Source: DATILL01 sp035476575
GTDB taxonomy: Bacteria; Actinomycetota; Actinomycetes; Mycobacteriales; JACQDL01
Direction of reading: 5' to 3'
Assembly (NCBI GenBank): GCA_035476575.1
Contig: DATILL010000134.1
Span: forward strand, 1 to 63,973
DNA length: 63,973 bases
The position numbers and the translations under genes were made by a program. The notes under the pieces are model-generated. The model had not been told where the DNA came from and did not search any database. It worked only from the letters and a program-made list of their open reading frames with translations. Every line of letters starts with the position of its first letter. Position 1 is the stretch's first letter. Of this stretch, positions 18,231 to 27,748 are shown one piece after another.

Positions 18231-20033
18231 TCAGGGCGTGGCGGTCGGCGTGTCGGTGGCGGTCGGTGTCGGGGTGGGTGTTGGTGTGGGTGTCAGCGAC
18301 GGGACAGTGGGCTCCACGGATGTGGGGGGCGCGGACGTGGGCGGCGCGACATACAGGATGATCTGGTCAGTCTTGGCGACCGGCTGCCCGCCATCCGGCA
18401 ACGTCTTCCAGATGATGCCTGCCGCGTAGTCGCCGTTGGTCGGGGGTGCCGTGGCGATCACCACGTTGGTGAAGCCGCGCGCCCTCAGCCAGGCCGCCAT
18501 CTGCTCGCCGTTCTTACCGATCAGGTCCCTGGGCAGCGTCATCCGGCCGGTGCTGACCCGCACCGTCACCCGCGTGTTCGGTGGGACCTGCGACCCCTCC
18601 GCCGGGTCGGTGCCGAGCACCGTGCCCGCGGTCGCGGCGTCGTCGACGCCAAGGCGAACCGGTGTCAGCCGGGCGCTGATGATCCGTTGGGCCGCTTCCC
18701 CGTACGTCAGGTTCCGCACCGGCGGCACCGTCACCATGCCCGGTGCCTTGCCGATAACCAGCTTGATGGCGGAGCTCGGGTCAACCTGCTCGCCCCGCTG
18801 CGGGTCGGTCTCGAGCACCGTGCCCACCTCGGCCGCCTTGTTGGTCTCCCGGGTGGTGACCGTGCCGACGGTCAGCCCGGCCTGGGTGAGCAGGGCGGTG
18901 GCCTGTGCCCGGGTCTTCCCCAGCAGGTTCGGCACGGTCACCTTGGTCGCCGCTGGCGGCGGCTGGAGCAGCTTCATGGTCAGCAGTGCGGCCAACACGA
19001 AGACCGCGACCACTGCCAGCCCGAGCAGCACGAACGCCATCATCCGGCGGCTGCCGCGCTCCTCCGAGACCAGCTCGTACCCCCCGAGCCCCGGCTGCGC
19101 CGCGTTCCCGTCGCCGACCGGGCCGAGCACGATGGTGCGCTCCTCCTCGCTCATCACCGGCTCGGCCAGCACGGGCCGGCCGGTCATCGCCCGCACCAGG
19201 TCGGTGCGCATCTCACCCGCGGTCTGGTACCGGTTGACAGGGTTCTTCGCCAGTGCCTTCATCACGATGGCGTCGACCTGCGGCGGCACGTCCCGGTTGG
19301 TCCGCGACGGCGGGTTCGCGTCCTCCCGGACGTGCTGGTAGGCCACCGCGACCGGCGAGTCGCCGGTGAACGGCGGACCCCCGGTCAGCAGCTCGTAGAG
19401 CAGGCAGCCGAGGGAGTACACGTCGCTGCGGGCGTCCACCGGCTCGCCCCGGGCCTGCTCCGGCGACAGGTACTGCGCCGTGCCGATCACCGCCGCGGTC
19501 GAGGTCACGGTGGCGGCGTTGTCCGCGATGGCCCGGGCGATGCCGAAGTCCATCACCTTGATCACGCCGGCCTGGGTGATCATCACGTTGCCCGGCTTGA
19601 TGTCGCGGTGCACGATCCCGGCGCGGTGGCTGAAGTCCAGCGCAGAGCAGATGTCGGCGGCGATCTCCATGGCCCGCTGCGGGTGCAGCCGGCCCTCAGC
19701 CTTCAGCACGTCGCGCAGCGTCCGGCCGTCGACGTATTCCATCACGATGTACGGCGGGTGCCCGTTGGCGGCGGGGTTACCGCCGTCGGCGTTGTCCTCG
19801 CCGGTGTCATAGACCGACACGATGGAGGGATGGTTGAGCGAGGCGGCGGCCTGCGCCTCCCGCCGGAACCGCGCCTGGAACGACGGGTCACGGGCCAGGT
19901 CGGCGCGCAGCACCTTGATCGCGACCTCGCGTCCGAGGCGCACGTCCCGGCCATGATGCACCTCGGCCATACCCCCGTAGCCGAGCGTGTCCCCGATCTG
20001 GTAACGGCCTCCCAGCAGGCGTGGCTGTGTCAT
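18231..20033 (-). CDS. pknB: Serine/threonine protein kinase PknB with PASTA domains
   Basis: Membrane kinase that senses muropeptides and lipid II and phosphorylates division and wall-synthesis proteins. The 600-residue protein has a kinase domain (about 1-275; catalytic Lys40 in VAIK, HRDIKPGN, DFGIARA), a juxtamembrane segment, one membrane helix (about 330-352), three PASTA repeats and a C-terminal Thr-Pro run (TPTPTPTPT). M. tuberculosis PknB has four PASTA domains, so this one appears one short. ATG 20033 is chosen because the upstream in-frame extension overlaps pknA. Last gene of the fhaA-to-pknB operon. Confidence 0.95.
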   Translation of the reverse strand: MTQPRLLGGRYQIGDTLGYGGMAEVHHGRDVRLGREVAIKVLRADLARDPSFQARFRREAQAAASLNHPSIVSVYDTGEDNADGGNPAANGHPPYIVMEYVDGRTLRDVLKAEGRLHPQRAMEIAADICSALDFSHRAGIVHRDIKPGNVMITQAGVIKVMDFGIARAIADNAATVTSTAAVIGTAQYLSPEQARGEPVDARSDVYSLGCLLYELLTGGPPFTGDSPVAVAYQHVREDANPPSRTNRDVPPQVDAIVMKALAKNPVNRYQTAGEMRTDLVRAMTGRPVLAEPVMSEEERTIVLGPVGDGNAAQPGLGGYELVSEERGSRRMMAFVLLGLAVVAVFVLAALLTMKLLQPPPAATKVTVPNLLGKTRAQATALLTQAGLTVGTVTTRETNKAAEVGTVLETDPQRGEQVDPSSAIKLVIGKAPGMVTVPPVRNLTYGEAAQRIISARLTPVRLGVDDAATAGTVLGTDPAEGSQVPPNTRVTVRVSTGRMTLPRDLIGKNGEQMAAWLRARGFTNVVIATAPPTNGDYAAGIIWKTLPDGGQPVAKTDQIILYVAPPTSAPPTSVEPTVPSLTPTPTPTPTPTATDTPTATP

Positions 20034-20040
20034 CGTGTCC

Positions 20041-21435
20041 TCAGTTGTCGTCGTTCCTGAAGCCGTGAGTCTGCTCCAGCGGCGGGACCGGCACCTGACC
20101 GGTGGCGGTGGGCAGCCGACGTACGTCGATCGGTGCGAATGGTGCGAGCGTCGCACCCGCGCCGCCGCCGGGCGCGGCTGGGCCGCCCGAGCCGGATGCC
20201 GAGCTGGTCGGCCGTGGTGAGGTGCTCCGGCTGGGCGAGTTGTCCCCCGGTGCGCCGTTGCCCGGCTCATGGTTTTGGTTGACCAGCAGGATCAGGATGG
20301 TGGTCAGCAGCGCCGCGCCGAGCAGGCAGAGCAGTACGACGAGCAGCGTCCGCGAGCTGCGGCGGGCGGGCGGGGCCGCCATCGGCGCGCTGGTCATGCC
20401 GGGTGGTACCGAGGCTGGCGGCAGCGCGCCGCCCGGCCCCGCCCGGCTCGGGCGGGAGGTGTCCGCCGGCCCGGGCGGGAGGTGCCCACCGAGCCCCGGG
20501 CCGTTGAGCAGCCGCGGCAACGGGCCGGTCCCATGCGGCGGGCCCGTGATCGGGTCGCGGCCGGCGGGCCCGTCGCCGAACCGGCCGTCCTGCACCGTTC
20601 GGATTGCCGCCGCGAACTCGCCGCCGGTGCCGAACCGTCGCCGGGGATCCTTGGCCATCGCCTGCGCCACCAGGCGGTGCACCGGGAGCGGAACGTCCGG
20701 CGGCAGCGGCGGCGGCACGTCCCGGATCTGCATGATCGCGACCGTGACCGGGCTGTCCGCGACGAACGGCAGCCGCCCGGCCAGGCACTCGTACGCCACC
20801 ACGCCGAGGGAGTAGACGTCGCTGGCCGAGCTGACCACCCGACCCTCGGCCTGCTCCGGCGAGAAGTACTGCGCCGTGCCGACCACCATGCCGCTCTGGG
20901 TCAGTGGCACCCGGTCGGCCACCCGGGCGATACCGAAGTCGGTGATCTTCACGACACCGTCCGGGGAGACCAGCAGGTTGCCTGGCTTGACGTCGCGGTG
21001 CACCATCCCGGTCCGGTGCGCCGCCTCCAGCGCGGTCGCGGCCTGGCCGACGATGTCCAGCGTCCGCTGGGTGGGCAGCCGTCCCTCCCGGGCCAGGATC
21101 GCGGACAGTGGCTCGCCCTCGACCAGCTCCATCACCAGGTACGCCGTGGAGGTGTCCTCGGTGCCGTCACCGTCGAGGTCCAGGCCGACCTCGCCGTAGT
21201 CGTAGACCGAGGCGATGCCGGCGTGCGACAGCGAGGCCGTGGTGCGCGCCTCGGTCCGGAACCGCGCCAGGAACGTCGGGTCGGTGGTGAGTTCCGCCTT
21301 CAGCACCTTGACCGCGACGAGCCGACCGAGGAGCTGGTCCTCGGCCCGCCACACCTCGCCCATGCCGCCGATCGCGATCCGGTTGATCAGCCGGTACCGG
21401 CCGCCGAGCTGGGTGTCCTGGGTGAGGGCGGCCAC
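20041..21435 (-). CDS. pknA: Serine/threonine protein kinase PknA
   Basis: Kinase that, together with PknB, controls cell shape and division. The 464-residue protein has a kinase domain (about 1-275) with Lys43 in VAVKVLK, HRDVKPGN and DFGIARV, then a Pro-rich linker, one membrane helix (about 360-385) and a short Gly/Ser-rich extracytoplasmic tail without PASTA domains. This matches PknA. It starts 3 bases after the pbpA stop and ends 7 bases before the pknB start. Confidence 0.94.
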   Translation of the reverse strand: MAALTQDTQLGGRYRLINRIAIGGMGEVWRAEDQLLGRLVAVKVLKAELTTDPTFLARFRTEARTTASLSHAGIASVYDYGEVGLDLDGDGTEDTSTAYLVMELVEGEPLSAILAREGRLPTQRTLDIVGQAATALEAAHRTGMVHRDVKPGNLLVSPDGVVKITDFGIARVADRVPLTQSGMVVGTAQYFSPEQAEGRVVSSASDVYSLGVVAYECLAGRLPFVADSPVTVAIMQIRDVPPPLPPDVPLPVHRLVAQAMAKDPRRRFGTGGEFAAAIRTVQDGRFGDGPAGRDPITGPPHGTGPLPRLLNGPGLGGHLPPGPADTSRPSRAGPGGALPPASVPPGMTSAPMAAPPARRSSRTLLVVLLCLLGAALLTTILILLVNQNHEPGNGAPGDNSPSRSTSPRPTSSASGSGGPAAPGGGAGATLAPFAPIDVRRLPTATGQVPVPPLEQTHGFRNDDN

Positions 21436-21438
21436 GGC

Positions 21439-22902
21439 TCACCCGCCGCCCTGCAGGCCCAGGACCGCGGCCATCACGTCGCGGGCGACCGGCGCCGCGG
21501 CCTTGCCGCCAGTGGTCTCGTTTCCGGCCACGCCGCCGTTCTCGATCAGCACGGCGACGGCGACCTTCGGGTTGTCGGCCGGGGCGTAGCCCACGAACCA
21601 GGCGTGCGGCGGCTTGCCGGGCACGTTGTCGGCGGTCCCGGTCTTGCCGGCCACCTGGATGCCGGCGATCCGCGCGGACTGGCCGGTGCCGTTCTCCACC
21701 ACGCTGACCATCATCTGGTTGAGCGCGTCGGCCACGTCCGCCGCCATCACCTCATGCGCGGCGCCCCGCTCGGTGGTCTCCAGCGCGGTCAGGTCCGGCC
21801 GGCGGAGCTGCTTGACCAGGAACGGCTCGACCAGGGTGCCGTGGTTGGCCACCGCCGCGGCGATCATCGCACCCTGCAGGGGAGTGATCTTGACGTCCTT
21901 CTGGCCGATCCCGGTCAGCGCCAGCGCCGGGTCGTCCGGGATCTCGCCGACTGTGCTCGGGCTGACCCTGAGGGGCATGGCGAAACTCTGGCCATTGAGG
22001 CCGAACGCTATGGCCTGCCGCCGGATCGCGTCCGAGCCGAGGCTCTGTGCCAGCTTCGCGAACGCCGTGTTGCACGAGATCGTCAGGGCGTGGACCAGGG
22101 TGTCCGGCGCGCCGCCGTTGCAGCTTTCGTTGTCGAAGTTGTGCAGCGAGCGGGTGCGGCTCAGCCGCACCGCGTCCGGCGCGGGAATCCGGGTGTCCGG
22201 CCGGTAGGTGCCGGTGGCCAGCGCGGCGGCCGAGACGATCACCTTGAAGACGCTGCCCGGCGCGTAGTTCTCGCTGATGGCCCGGTTCTGCATCGGGTTG
22301 TTCGGGTCGTGGACCAGCTTCTCGTACGCCGCTGAGATCTTCTTCGGGTCGTGGCTGGACAGCACGCCCGGGTTGTACGACGGCGTGCTGACCATGGCCA
22401 GGATGGCGCCCGTGGTCGGATCCAGCGCCACCACCGCGCCCCGCTGCCTGGCCATCGCCTGGTAGGCGACCTGCTGGGCCTTGGCGTTCAGGGTGAGGAC
22501 AACGCTGCCGCCCTTCGGGTCCCGGCCGGTGAACAGGTCGGTCAGCCGGCTGGTGAAGAACCGGCCGTCCTGGCCGGACAGGATCGGGTCCTCCGCCTGC
22601 TCCAGGCCGCTCTTGGCGTAGACCAGGGAGTAGAAGCCGGTCAGCGGGGCGTACAGCGCACCACCCGGGTACTGCCGCAGGTAGCGCAGCCGGTCGTTGG
22701 TCTCCTTGGAGGTGACGATCGCCTTGCCATTCACCACGATGTCGCCGCGCTGCCGCTGGTACTCGTCCAGCAGGGTGCGCAGGTTGCTCTGGTCGTTGCG
22801 CAGCGGGTCGGCGTGCAGCACCTGGACGTAGTTCGCGTTGGCGATCAGCAGGCCGAAGAGCACCAGCACGGCGACGGCGACCCGGCGTACCGGCGCGTTC
22901 AT
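21439..22902 (-). CDS. pbpA: Penicillin-binding protein PbpA (class B transpeptidase)
   Basis: Forms peptide cross-links in peptidoglycan. The 487-residue protein has an N-terminal membrane anchor (about 8-25), a dimerisation domain, and a transpeptidase domain with the three catalytic motifs SxxK (APGSVFK), SxN (SCN) and KTG (KTGTAD). It overlaps the rodA stop by 4 bases, so the transpeptidase and the glycosyltransferase are translationally coupled, in keeping with their function as a complex. Confidence 0.95.
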   Translation of the reverse strand: MNAPVRRVAVAVLVLFGLLIANANYVQVLHADPLRNDQSNLRTLLDEYQRQRGDIVVNGKAIVTSKETNDRLRYLRQYPGGALYAPLTGFYSLVYAKSGLEQAEDPILSGQDGRFFTSRLTDLFTGRDPKGGSVVLTLNAKAQQVAYQAMARQRGAVVALDPTTGAILAMVSTPSYNPGVLSSHDPKKISAAYEKLVHDPNNPMQNRAISENYAPGSVFKVIVSAAALATGTYRPDTRIPAPDAVRLSRTRSLHNFDNESCNGGAPDTLVHALTISCNTAFAKLAQSLGSDAIRRQAIAFGLNGQSFAMPLRVSPSTVGEIPDDPALALTGIGQKDVKITPLQGAMIAAAVANHGTLVEPFLVKQLRRPDLTALETTERGAAHEVMAADVADALNQMMVSVVENGTGQSARIAGIQVAGKTGTADNVPGKPPHAWFVGYAPADNPKVAVAVLIENGGVAGNETTGGKAAAPVARDVMAAVLGLQGGG

Positions 22903-24317
22903 TGCTGTACCACCTCGGTGACGGCCTCGGCCAGCGGCGGCTGGGGCGGTGCCGCGGCCGGTGCGGGCCGGCGGGCGCCGTCCGAGATCCGCAGCAGCAG
23001 CCCAACCAGGGCGAAGTTGGCCAGCAGCGACGAGCCGCCGTAGGAGAGGAACGGCGCGGTCAGGCCGGTCAACGGGATCAGCCTGGTCACCCCGCCGACG
23101 ACGACGAAGAGCTGCCAGGCCAGCGAGAAGCCCAGCCCGGCCGCCAGCATCTTGCCAAACGCGTCCCGGACCTGCAGTGAGGTGCGGAACCCGCGTTCCA
23201 CGATCACGAGGTAGACCAGCAGCAGCGCGACCAGCCCGAACATGCCCAGCTCCTCGCCGATGGCGGCGAAGATGAAGTCGGTCTTGGCGAACGGCACCAG
23301 CTCGGGGTGGCCGTTGCCCAGGCCGGTGCCGAGCAACCCCCCGGTGGCCAGGCCGAACACGGACTGCAGGATCTGGGTGGCGTCGGCCCGATGATCGAAC
23401 GGGTGCAGCCAGTACTCCACCCGGACCTGCACGTGGCCAAACAGGTGGTACGCCACGAACGCGCCGGCCATGAACAGCGCCACGCCGATCAGCAGCCAGC
23501 CCGTCCGTTCGGTAGCGATGTAGAGCATCACCACGAAGATGCCGAAGAACAGCAGGGAGGTGCCGAGATCGCGCTCTGCCACCAGCACCAGCACGCTCGC
23601 CGCCCAGGCCACGATGACCGGGCCGAGGTCGCGCCCACGGGGCAGGTCGATGCCGAGCACCCGGGTGCTGGCCAGGCTGAGCACGTCCCGCTTGGCCACC
23701 AGGAACGCCGCGAAGAACACCAGCAGGGCCAGCTTGGCGAACTCGCCCGGCTGGATCGAGAAGCCCGGCAGCTTGATCCAGATCTTGGCGCCGTTCACCG
23801 TGCTGAACCGGCCCGGCAGCAGCGCCGGCAGCGCCAGGAAGGCCAGCCCGGCGAAGGCCAGCGTGTAGGCGTAGCGGGCCAGCGACTTGTGGTTGCGCAC
23901 CACCAGCAGGGTGGCCACGAACAGCAGCAGGCCGAGCGCGGTCCAGATAATCTGCACGCTGGCGTCACCGCGGGGCAACGGGTCGCCGTTCTGCCGTGCC
24001 CGGTCGAACGCGGCCACGTCCAGCCGCCGGATCAGCACCAGGCCCAGCCCGTTCAGCAGCGCCACGCAGGGCAGCAGCAGCGGGTCGGCGTACGGCGCCA
24101 GCAGCCGGACGACGATGTGCGCGGCCAGCCAGAGCACCGCGAAGCCGGCGCCGTAGGTGAGCACGTCGAGCCCGACGTGGTTGCGGGTGTTCAGGTCGAC
24201 GATGGCGTCCGCCGCGGTGACCGCGAGAATGGCGAACAGCAGCAGGCCCAGCTCAATGCCCCGGCCGGTGCGGACGGCTGGTGCCGCGGCGGACGCCGAA
24301 CCCGCGGACGCGCTCAT
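22899..24317 (-). CDS. rodA: SEDS peptidoglycan glycosyltransferase RodA/FtsW
   Basis: SEDS-family polymerase that extends glycan strands from lipid II. The 472-residue protein has about ten to twelve membrane helices and the SEDS features: IAAIGEELG-like motif (FIFAAIGEELG, near 345), PFLSYGGSS near 425, and a conserved acidic residue in a large outer loop (VRVEYWLHPFD). It is the partner of PbpA. It lies 10 bases after the pstP stop and overlaps pbpA by 4 bases. Confidence 0.95.
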   Translation of the reverse strand: MSASAGSASAAAPAVRTGRGIELGLLLFAILAVTAADAIVDLNTRNHVGLDVLTYGAGFAVLWLAAHIVVRLLAPYADPLLLPCVALLNGLGLVLIRRLDVAAFDRARQNGDPLPRGDASVQIIWTALGLLLFVATLLVVRNHKSLARYAYTLAFAGLAFLALPALLPGRFSTVNGAKIWIKLPGFSIQPGEFAKLALLVFFAAFLVAKRDVLSLASTRVLGIDLPRGRDLGPVIVAWAASVLVLVAERDLGTSLLFFGIFVVMLYIATERTGWLLIGVALFMAGAFVAYHLFGHVQVRVEYWLHPFDHRADATQILQSVFGLATGGLLGTGLGNGHPELVPFAKTDFIFAAIGEELGMFGLVALLLVYLVIVERGFRTSLQVRDAFGKMLAAGLGFSLAWQLFVVVGGVTRLIPLTGLTAPFLSYGGSSLLANFALVGLLLRISDGARRPAPAAAPPQPPLAEAVTEVVQQ

Positions 24318-24327
24318 CGGCTGCCCA

Positions 24328-25722
24328 TCAGCCCACGACCCGGCAGTCCCGGCCCGGCTCGGGGGTCGCGGTCGGCAGCAAGCTCGGCGGGACCGTGCTG
24401 GCCGGCGCGGCGCTGGTGCGGCCGGCCGGGTGGCTCGCCCCTGGCCTGGCAGCCGGCTTTAACGGGGGCTTCGGTGCCGGGGAGGCCAGGCTCGGGCTGG
24501 GCGACGCGGCCGGGAGTGGGCACGGTGGCAGTAGCTGTTCGCGGCGCAGCCGGCCGATGATCTCCTCCGCCTGCTGCTGGCTCCCAGCGGTCAGGCCGCG
24601 GCCCCACACGGTGTCCCGGGCAACCTGCTCCAGGTCGGACATGGACAGGTCGCTCGAATAGTCCAGCCGGTAGAAGTGCAGCGGCCCGATGCTGGCGTTG
24701 ATACCCTGGTAGACCGCCACCCGGTCCTCGGCGGCACCGACGAAGTACTGCGTCTGGGTCCACTGCCACAGCGCGTACATTCCGCCGCCGAGCACGACCG
24801 CCGCCAGCGTGCCGAGGATCAGCCGCCTGGCCAGCCGGCGAGGCCGCGGCGGCGGGCTGGCCATCCGCTCCGGCTTCTCCTCGGCCTTTTCCTTGGTCAC
24901 CGGCGCGGCGATCGCGGCCCGGGCGGCGGCGCTGTTCGGGGCCACCTCGCGGCGCCCGTTGTTCAGGCCGGCAGCCCCGTCCATCACCGGCACGTCGTCG
25001 CCGTACTCGGTGTCGATCACATCCGCGACGATCACGGTGATGTTGTCCGGCCCGCCGCTGCGCAGCGCGAGCTCGACCAGCCGGTGGGCTGCGGCCTGGG
25101 TGCCCTCCACTGACAGCGCCTCGTGGATCGTCTCAGCGGACACCACGTCGGACAGCCCGTCGGAGCAGAGCAGGTACCGGTCGCCCACCCGGACCTCGCG
25201 GACGGACAGGTCCGGCTCCAGCTCGCCGCCGTTCAGCGCGTGCAGCAGCAGCGACCGCTGCGGGTGGGTGCTGGCCTCCTCCTGGGTCAGCCGGCCCTCG
25301 TCGACCAGCGCCTGGACGAAGGTGTCGTCCCGGGTGATCTGCGAGAGCTCCGTGCTACGCAGCAGGTAGCACCGGGAGTCGCCGATGTGCAGCAGGCCAA
25401 GCCGCCGGCCGGCGAACAGCAGCGCGGTCAGCGTGGTGCCCATCCCGTCTAGCTCCGGGTCCGCCTCGACCGCCTGCCGGACCCGCTCGTTGGCCGACTC
25501 GGTGGCCTCCCGCAGCGCGTCCAGCAGGTCGGCACGTGGGGTGTCCTCGTCCAGGTAGGCCAGGGTGGAGATGACCAGCTTGCTGGCCACCTCGCCGCCG
25601 GCGTGGCCGCCCATCCCGTCGGCGATGGCCAGCAGCCGGGCTCCGGCGTACACGGAGTCCTCGTTGTTGTCCCGGATCAGGCCACGGTCGGACCGGACGG
25701 CGTACCGCAGGGCGATACTCAT
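24328..25722 (-). CDS. pstP: PP2C-family Ser/Thr phosphatase PstP
   Basis: Reverses phosphorylation by PknA and PknB. The 464-residue protein has a PP2C domain (about 1-235) with the metal-binding motifs VRSDRGLIRDNNEDS, IADGMGGHAGGE, and SDGLSDVV, followed by SGGPDNITVIV. A linker, one membrane helix (about 300-322) and a Pro/Ala-rich extracytoplasmic tail follow. It is the only phosphatase in the operon. The start region directly abuts an 80-bp tandem repeat. Confidence 0.95.
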   Translation of the reverse strand: MSIALRYAVRSDRGLIRDNNEDSVYAGARLLAIADGMGGHAGGEVASKLVISTLAYLDEDTPRADLLDALREATESANERVRQAVEADPELDGMGTTLTALLFAGRRLGLLHIGDSRCYLLRSTELSQITRDDTFVQALVDEGRLTQEEASTHPQRSLLLHALNGGELEPDLSVREVRVGDRYLLCSDGLSDVVSAETIHEALSVEGTQAAAHRLVELALRSGGPDNITVIVADVIDTEYGDDVPVMDGAAGLNNGRREVAPNSAAARAAIAAPVTKEKAEEKPERMASPPPRPRRLARRLILGTLAAVVLGGGMYALWQWTQTQYFVGAAEDRVAVYQGINASIGPLHFYRLDYSSDLSMSDLEQVARDTVWGRGLTAGSQQQAEEIIGRLRREQLLPPCPLPAASPSPSLASPAPKPPLKPAARPGASHPAGRTSAAPASTVPPSLLPTATPEPGRDCRVVG

Positions 25723-25925
25723 CGGCTCGGCTCCGCGCTCGTTCCGCGCCTCGGGCCTGGCGGCCCTGCGATGCTCCCTCGCTGTCGCCTCGCAGTGCTC
25801 ATTGGCTCGGCTCCGCGCTCGTTCCGCGCCTCGGGCCTGGCGGCCCTGCGATGCTCTCTCGCTGTCGCCTCGCAGTGCTCATCGGCTCGGCTCCGCGCTC
25901 GCTCCGATGCTCACACGCTGTCGCC
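25721..25925. repeat. 80-bp tandem repeat between fhaB and pstP
   Basis: Unit 1 (25721-25800) and unit 2 (25801-25880) differ at two visible positions, and a shortened third copy runs from 25881 to about 25925. Each unit starts at the CAT complement of the pstP start codon region and contains GGCTCGGCTCCGCGCTCGTT. The array fills nearly the whole gap inside an otherwise tightly packed operon, so it lengthens the untranslated spacer before pstP. Confidence 0.85.
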
Positions 25926-25940
25926 TCCTCTGGTCAAAGC

Positions 25941-26411
25941 TCATGAGCGCAGCTCGAGCACGGTCTTGCCGATCCGGATCGGTACGCCGGGCGGGACATG
26001 GGTCGGCCCGGTCACCTTGCTCCGGTCGAGGTACGTACCGTTGGTCGAGCCAAGGTCCTCGACGTACCAGTCGCCCTCACGCTGGGTCAGCCGGGCGTGC
26101 CGTGAGCTGGCGTAGTCGTCGGTCAGGACGAGGGTGGAGTCGTTGGCGCGACCGATCATGATCGGCTGGTCTCCCAGGGTGATCTTGGTGCCGGTGAGTG
26201 CGCCATCTACGACGAGAAGCTGGCGGGGGGACCTGCCGTGGCGCTTGACCTTGGCCGCTTTGGCGACCGGCCGGGGCCCGACCGTAGCAACCCGCGGGCC
26301 GGAGCCAAACAGGTCAGCCCGAATCACCCGCAGTGCGGCGAAGACGAAGAGCCACAGCAGGATGAGAAACCCGGCTCGCGTGGCCTGGACCACGACGAAC
26401 GGAGTGTTCAT
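25941..26411 (-). CDS. fhaB: FHA-domain membrane protein FhaB (FipA)
   Basis: Phosphothreonine-reading adaptor linked to division and wall growth. The 156-residue protein has an N-terminal membrane helix (about 10-28) and a C-terminal FHA domain with IGRANDSTLVL, SSRHARL and LGSTNGTYLD, the phosphopeptide-binding loops. It is likely a PknA/PknB substrate and partner. Its start overlaps the fhaA stop by 4 bases. Confidence 0.94.
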   Translation of the reverse strand: MNTPFVVVQATRAGFLILLWLFVFAALRVIRADLFGSGPRVATVGPRPVAKAAKVKRHGRSPRQLLVVDGALTGTKITLGDQPIMIGRANDSTLVLTDDYASSRHARLTQREGDWYVEDLGSTNGTYLDRSKVTGPTHVPPGVPIRIGKTVLELRS

Positions 26412-27454
26412 CCGGTGCCCTGCCGGTATACGACCACGCTGTGCCCGATCTTGATCACATCACCGTCGGCGAGCTGCCAGCTCTGCACGCGGTGACCGTT
26501 GACGATGGTGCCGTTGGTGGAGCCGAGGTCATGCAAGGTTGCGGCCTGACCGTCGAACCGGATCTCAATGTGCCGACGCGACACGCCGGTGTCGGCCAGC
26601 CGGAGGTCGGCGTCCTGTCCGCGGCCGACGACGTTGGTGCCCACCACCAGAGCGATCCGGCGGTCGGTGTTCTCCACCATAAGCCAGTGCCGGACCTGGC
26701 CCGGTGCGGGGAACGGCGGCTGTGGTGGGTAGCCCGGTGCCGCCGGCTGGTCCGGGTAGCCGTGGTCGGCGTACCCGTTGGCGACATACCCGCCGTAGGG
26801 GTCTTGATACGGGGCAGCGGGGTCGTCGTAGGCCGGTCCGCCGGATGCGCCCGGTCCGCCATAGCCGGGCGCGGGCACCGGTGGGAGGGGAGGCGGCTGC
26901 ATGGGTACGCCGGGACCGGTCGGCAGGCCGGTGGGCTGGCCGGGCCCAGGGCTGGCGGGGGGAGCCCCCGGGGCCGGGCCGGGGCTGGGCTGCGGGCCGC
27001 CGTAGCCCGGGCCGCCGTACGACGTCCCGCCGAGCCCTGGCTCCCCGTCACCCGCGTAGACCGGCCGGCGTCGGGGGGCGACGTCGGGGTCGACCCGGCT
27101 GTTGATCCGGAACACGCCGGTGGGCAGGTCCTCGGCCCGGCTCAGCGACACCTCGATGTCGCCGAACGTCGACCAGCCCTCGTCGTCGACGTGCTCTTGC
27201 ACCATCTCGGCCAGCGTCTGGGTGAGCTGTGCCTCCCAGGGCGCGAGCCGGTCGTAGTCGGTCGGGCCGAGCTCGACGACGTACCGGTTGGGCACCAGCA
27301 CCCGGCCGGCGCCGACGATGGCCCGTTTCTCCTCGGCCTCCCGTTGCAGGGCCTTGGCGACCTCGATCGGCTCCACCTGGCCCTTGAAGAGGCGCGCGAA
27401 GGCGTTGCCGACGAGACCTTCGAGTCGGCGCTCGAAGCGTTGCAGCACACCCAC
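26408..27454 (-). CDS. fhaA: FHA-domain protein FhaA with DUF3662 domain
   Basis: FhaA links Ser/Thr kinase signalling to peptidoglycan precursor export; in mycobacteria it binds the pseudokinase domain of MviN. The 348-residue protein has an N-terminal DUF3662 domain (about 1-125), a Pro/Gly/Tyr-rich disordered linker (about 135-245) and a C-terminal FHA domain with VGRGQDADLRL, SRRHIEI and LGSTNGTIVN. GTG 27454 is chosen as start: GAGGAGGTC lies just upstream, and the longer frame reads through the tRNA-Leu region. First gene of the minus-strand operon. Confidence 0.94.
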   Translation of the reverse strand: MGVLQRFERRLEGLVGNAFARLFKGQVEPIEVAKALQREAEEKRAIVGAGRVLVPNRYVVELGPTDYDRLAPWEAQLTQTLAEMVQEHVDDEGWSTFGDIEVSLSRAEDLPTGVFRINSRVDPDVAPRRRPVYAGDGEPGLGGTSYGGPGYGGPQPSPGPAPGAPPASPGPGQPTGLPTGPGVPMQPPPLPPVPAPGYGGPGASGGPAYDDPAAPYQDPYGGYVANGYADHGYPDQPAAPGYPPQPPFPAPGQVRHWLMVENTDRRIALVVGTNVVGRGQDADLRLADTGVSRRHIEIRFDGQAATLHDLGSTNGTIVNGHRVQSWQLADGDVIKIGHSVVVYRQGTG

Positions 27455-27550
27455 GGCAGACCTCCTCGGACAGTCGGCACCGATGGTATCCATCGAGCCG
27501 GATGGTTGCGTGCCGGGCCGGTCGCCCGTGCTACCCTCCCCTGGCTGCTC

Positions 27551-27633
27551 GGGCGAGTGGCGGAATGGCAGACGCGCACGGTTCAGGTCCGTGTGTCCGT
27601 AAGGACGTGGGGGTTCAACTCCCCCCTCGCCCA
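27551..27633 (+). tRNA. tRNA-Leu (CAG)
   Basis: An 83-base class II tRNA. The acceptor GGGCGAG pairs with CTCGCCC, the anticodon loop TTCAGGT gives CAG, and a long variable arm (TGTCCGTAAGGACG) precedes the GGGGGTTCAACTCCCCC T-arm. It is divergent from fhaA, as in M. tuberculosis. I see no integrase or attachment repeat next to it. Confidence 0.97.
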
Positions 27634-27748
27634 CCCCTCCGCACAATCTAGCTGGTCGCTAGACCGAACTGACTAGTACCGAAATAGCCTTGCTTTGGCT
27701 CTAAAAGTACAGGTCAGGCCGCCTTGCCGCTTCTACGCTGGCCTCTGG

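Noticed and set aside
18238..18350. Short tandem GGTGTGGGTGT-like repeats suggesting a CRISPR or satellite
   Set aside because: They are the codons of the Thr-Pro-rich tail of PknB on the other strand.
20034..20270. N-terminal extension of PknB
   Set aside because: It lies entirely within pknA in another frame and does not resemble kinase sequence; ATG 20033 starts right at the conserved kinase N-terminus.
23307..24560. Large plus-strand frame opposite rodA and pstP
   Set aside because: Gln/Arg/Gly-rich shadow of the minus-strand genes with no domain.
27455..27646. N-terminal extension of FhaA
   Set aside because: It reads through the complement of tRNA-Leu, and a strong ribosome binding site precedes the internal GTG at 27454.
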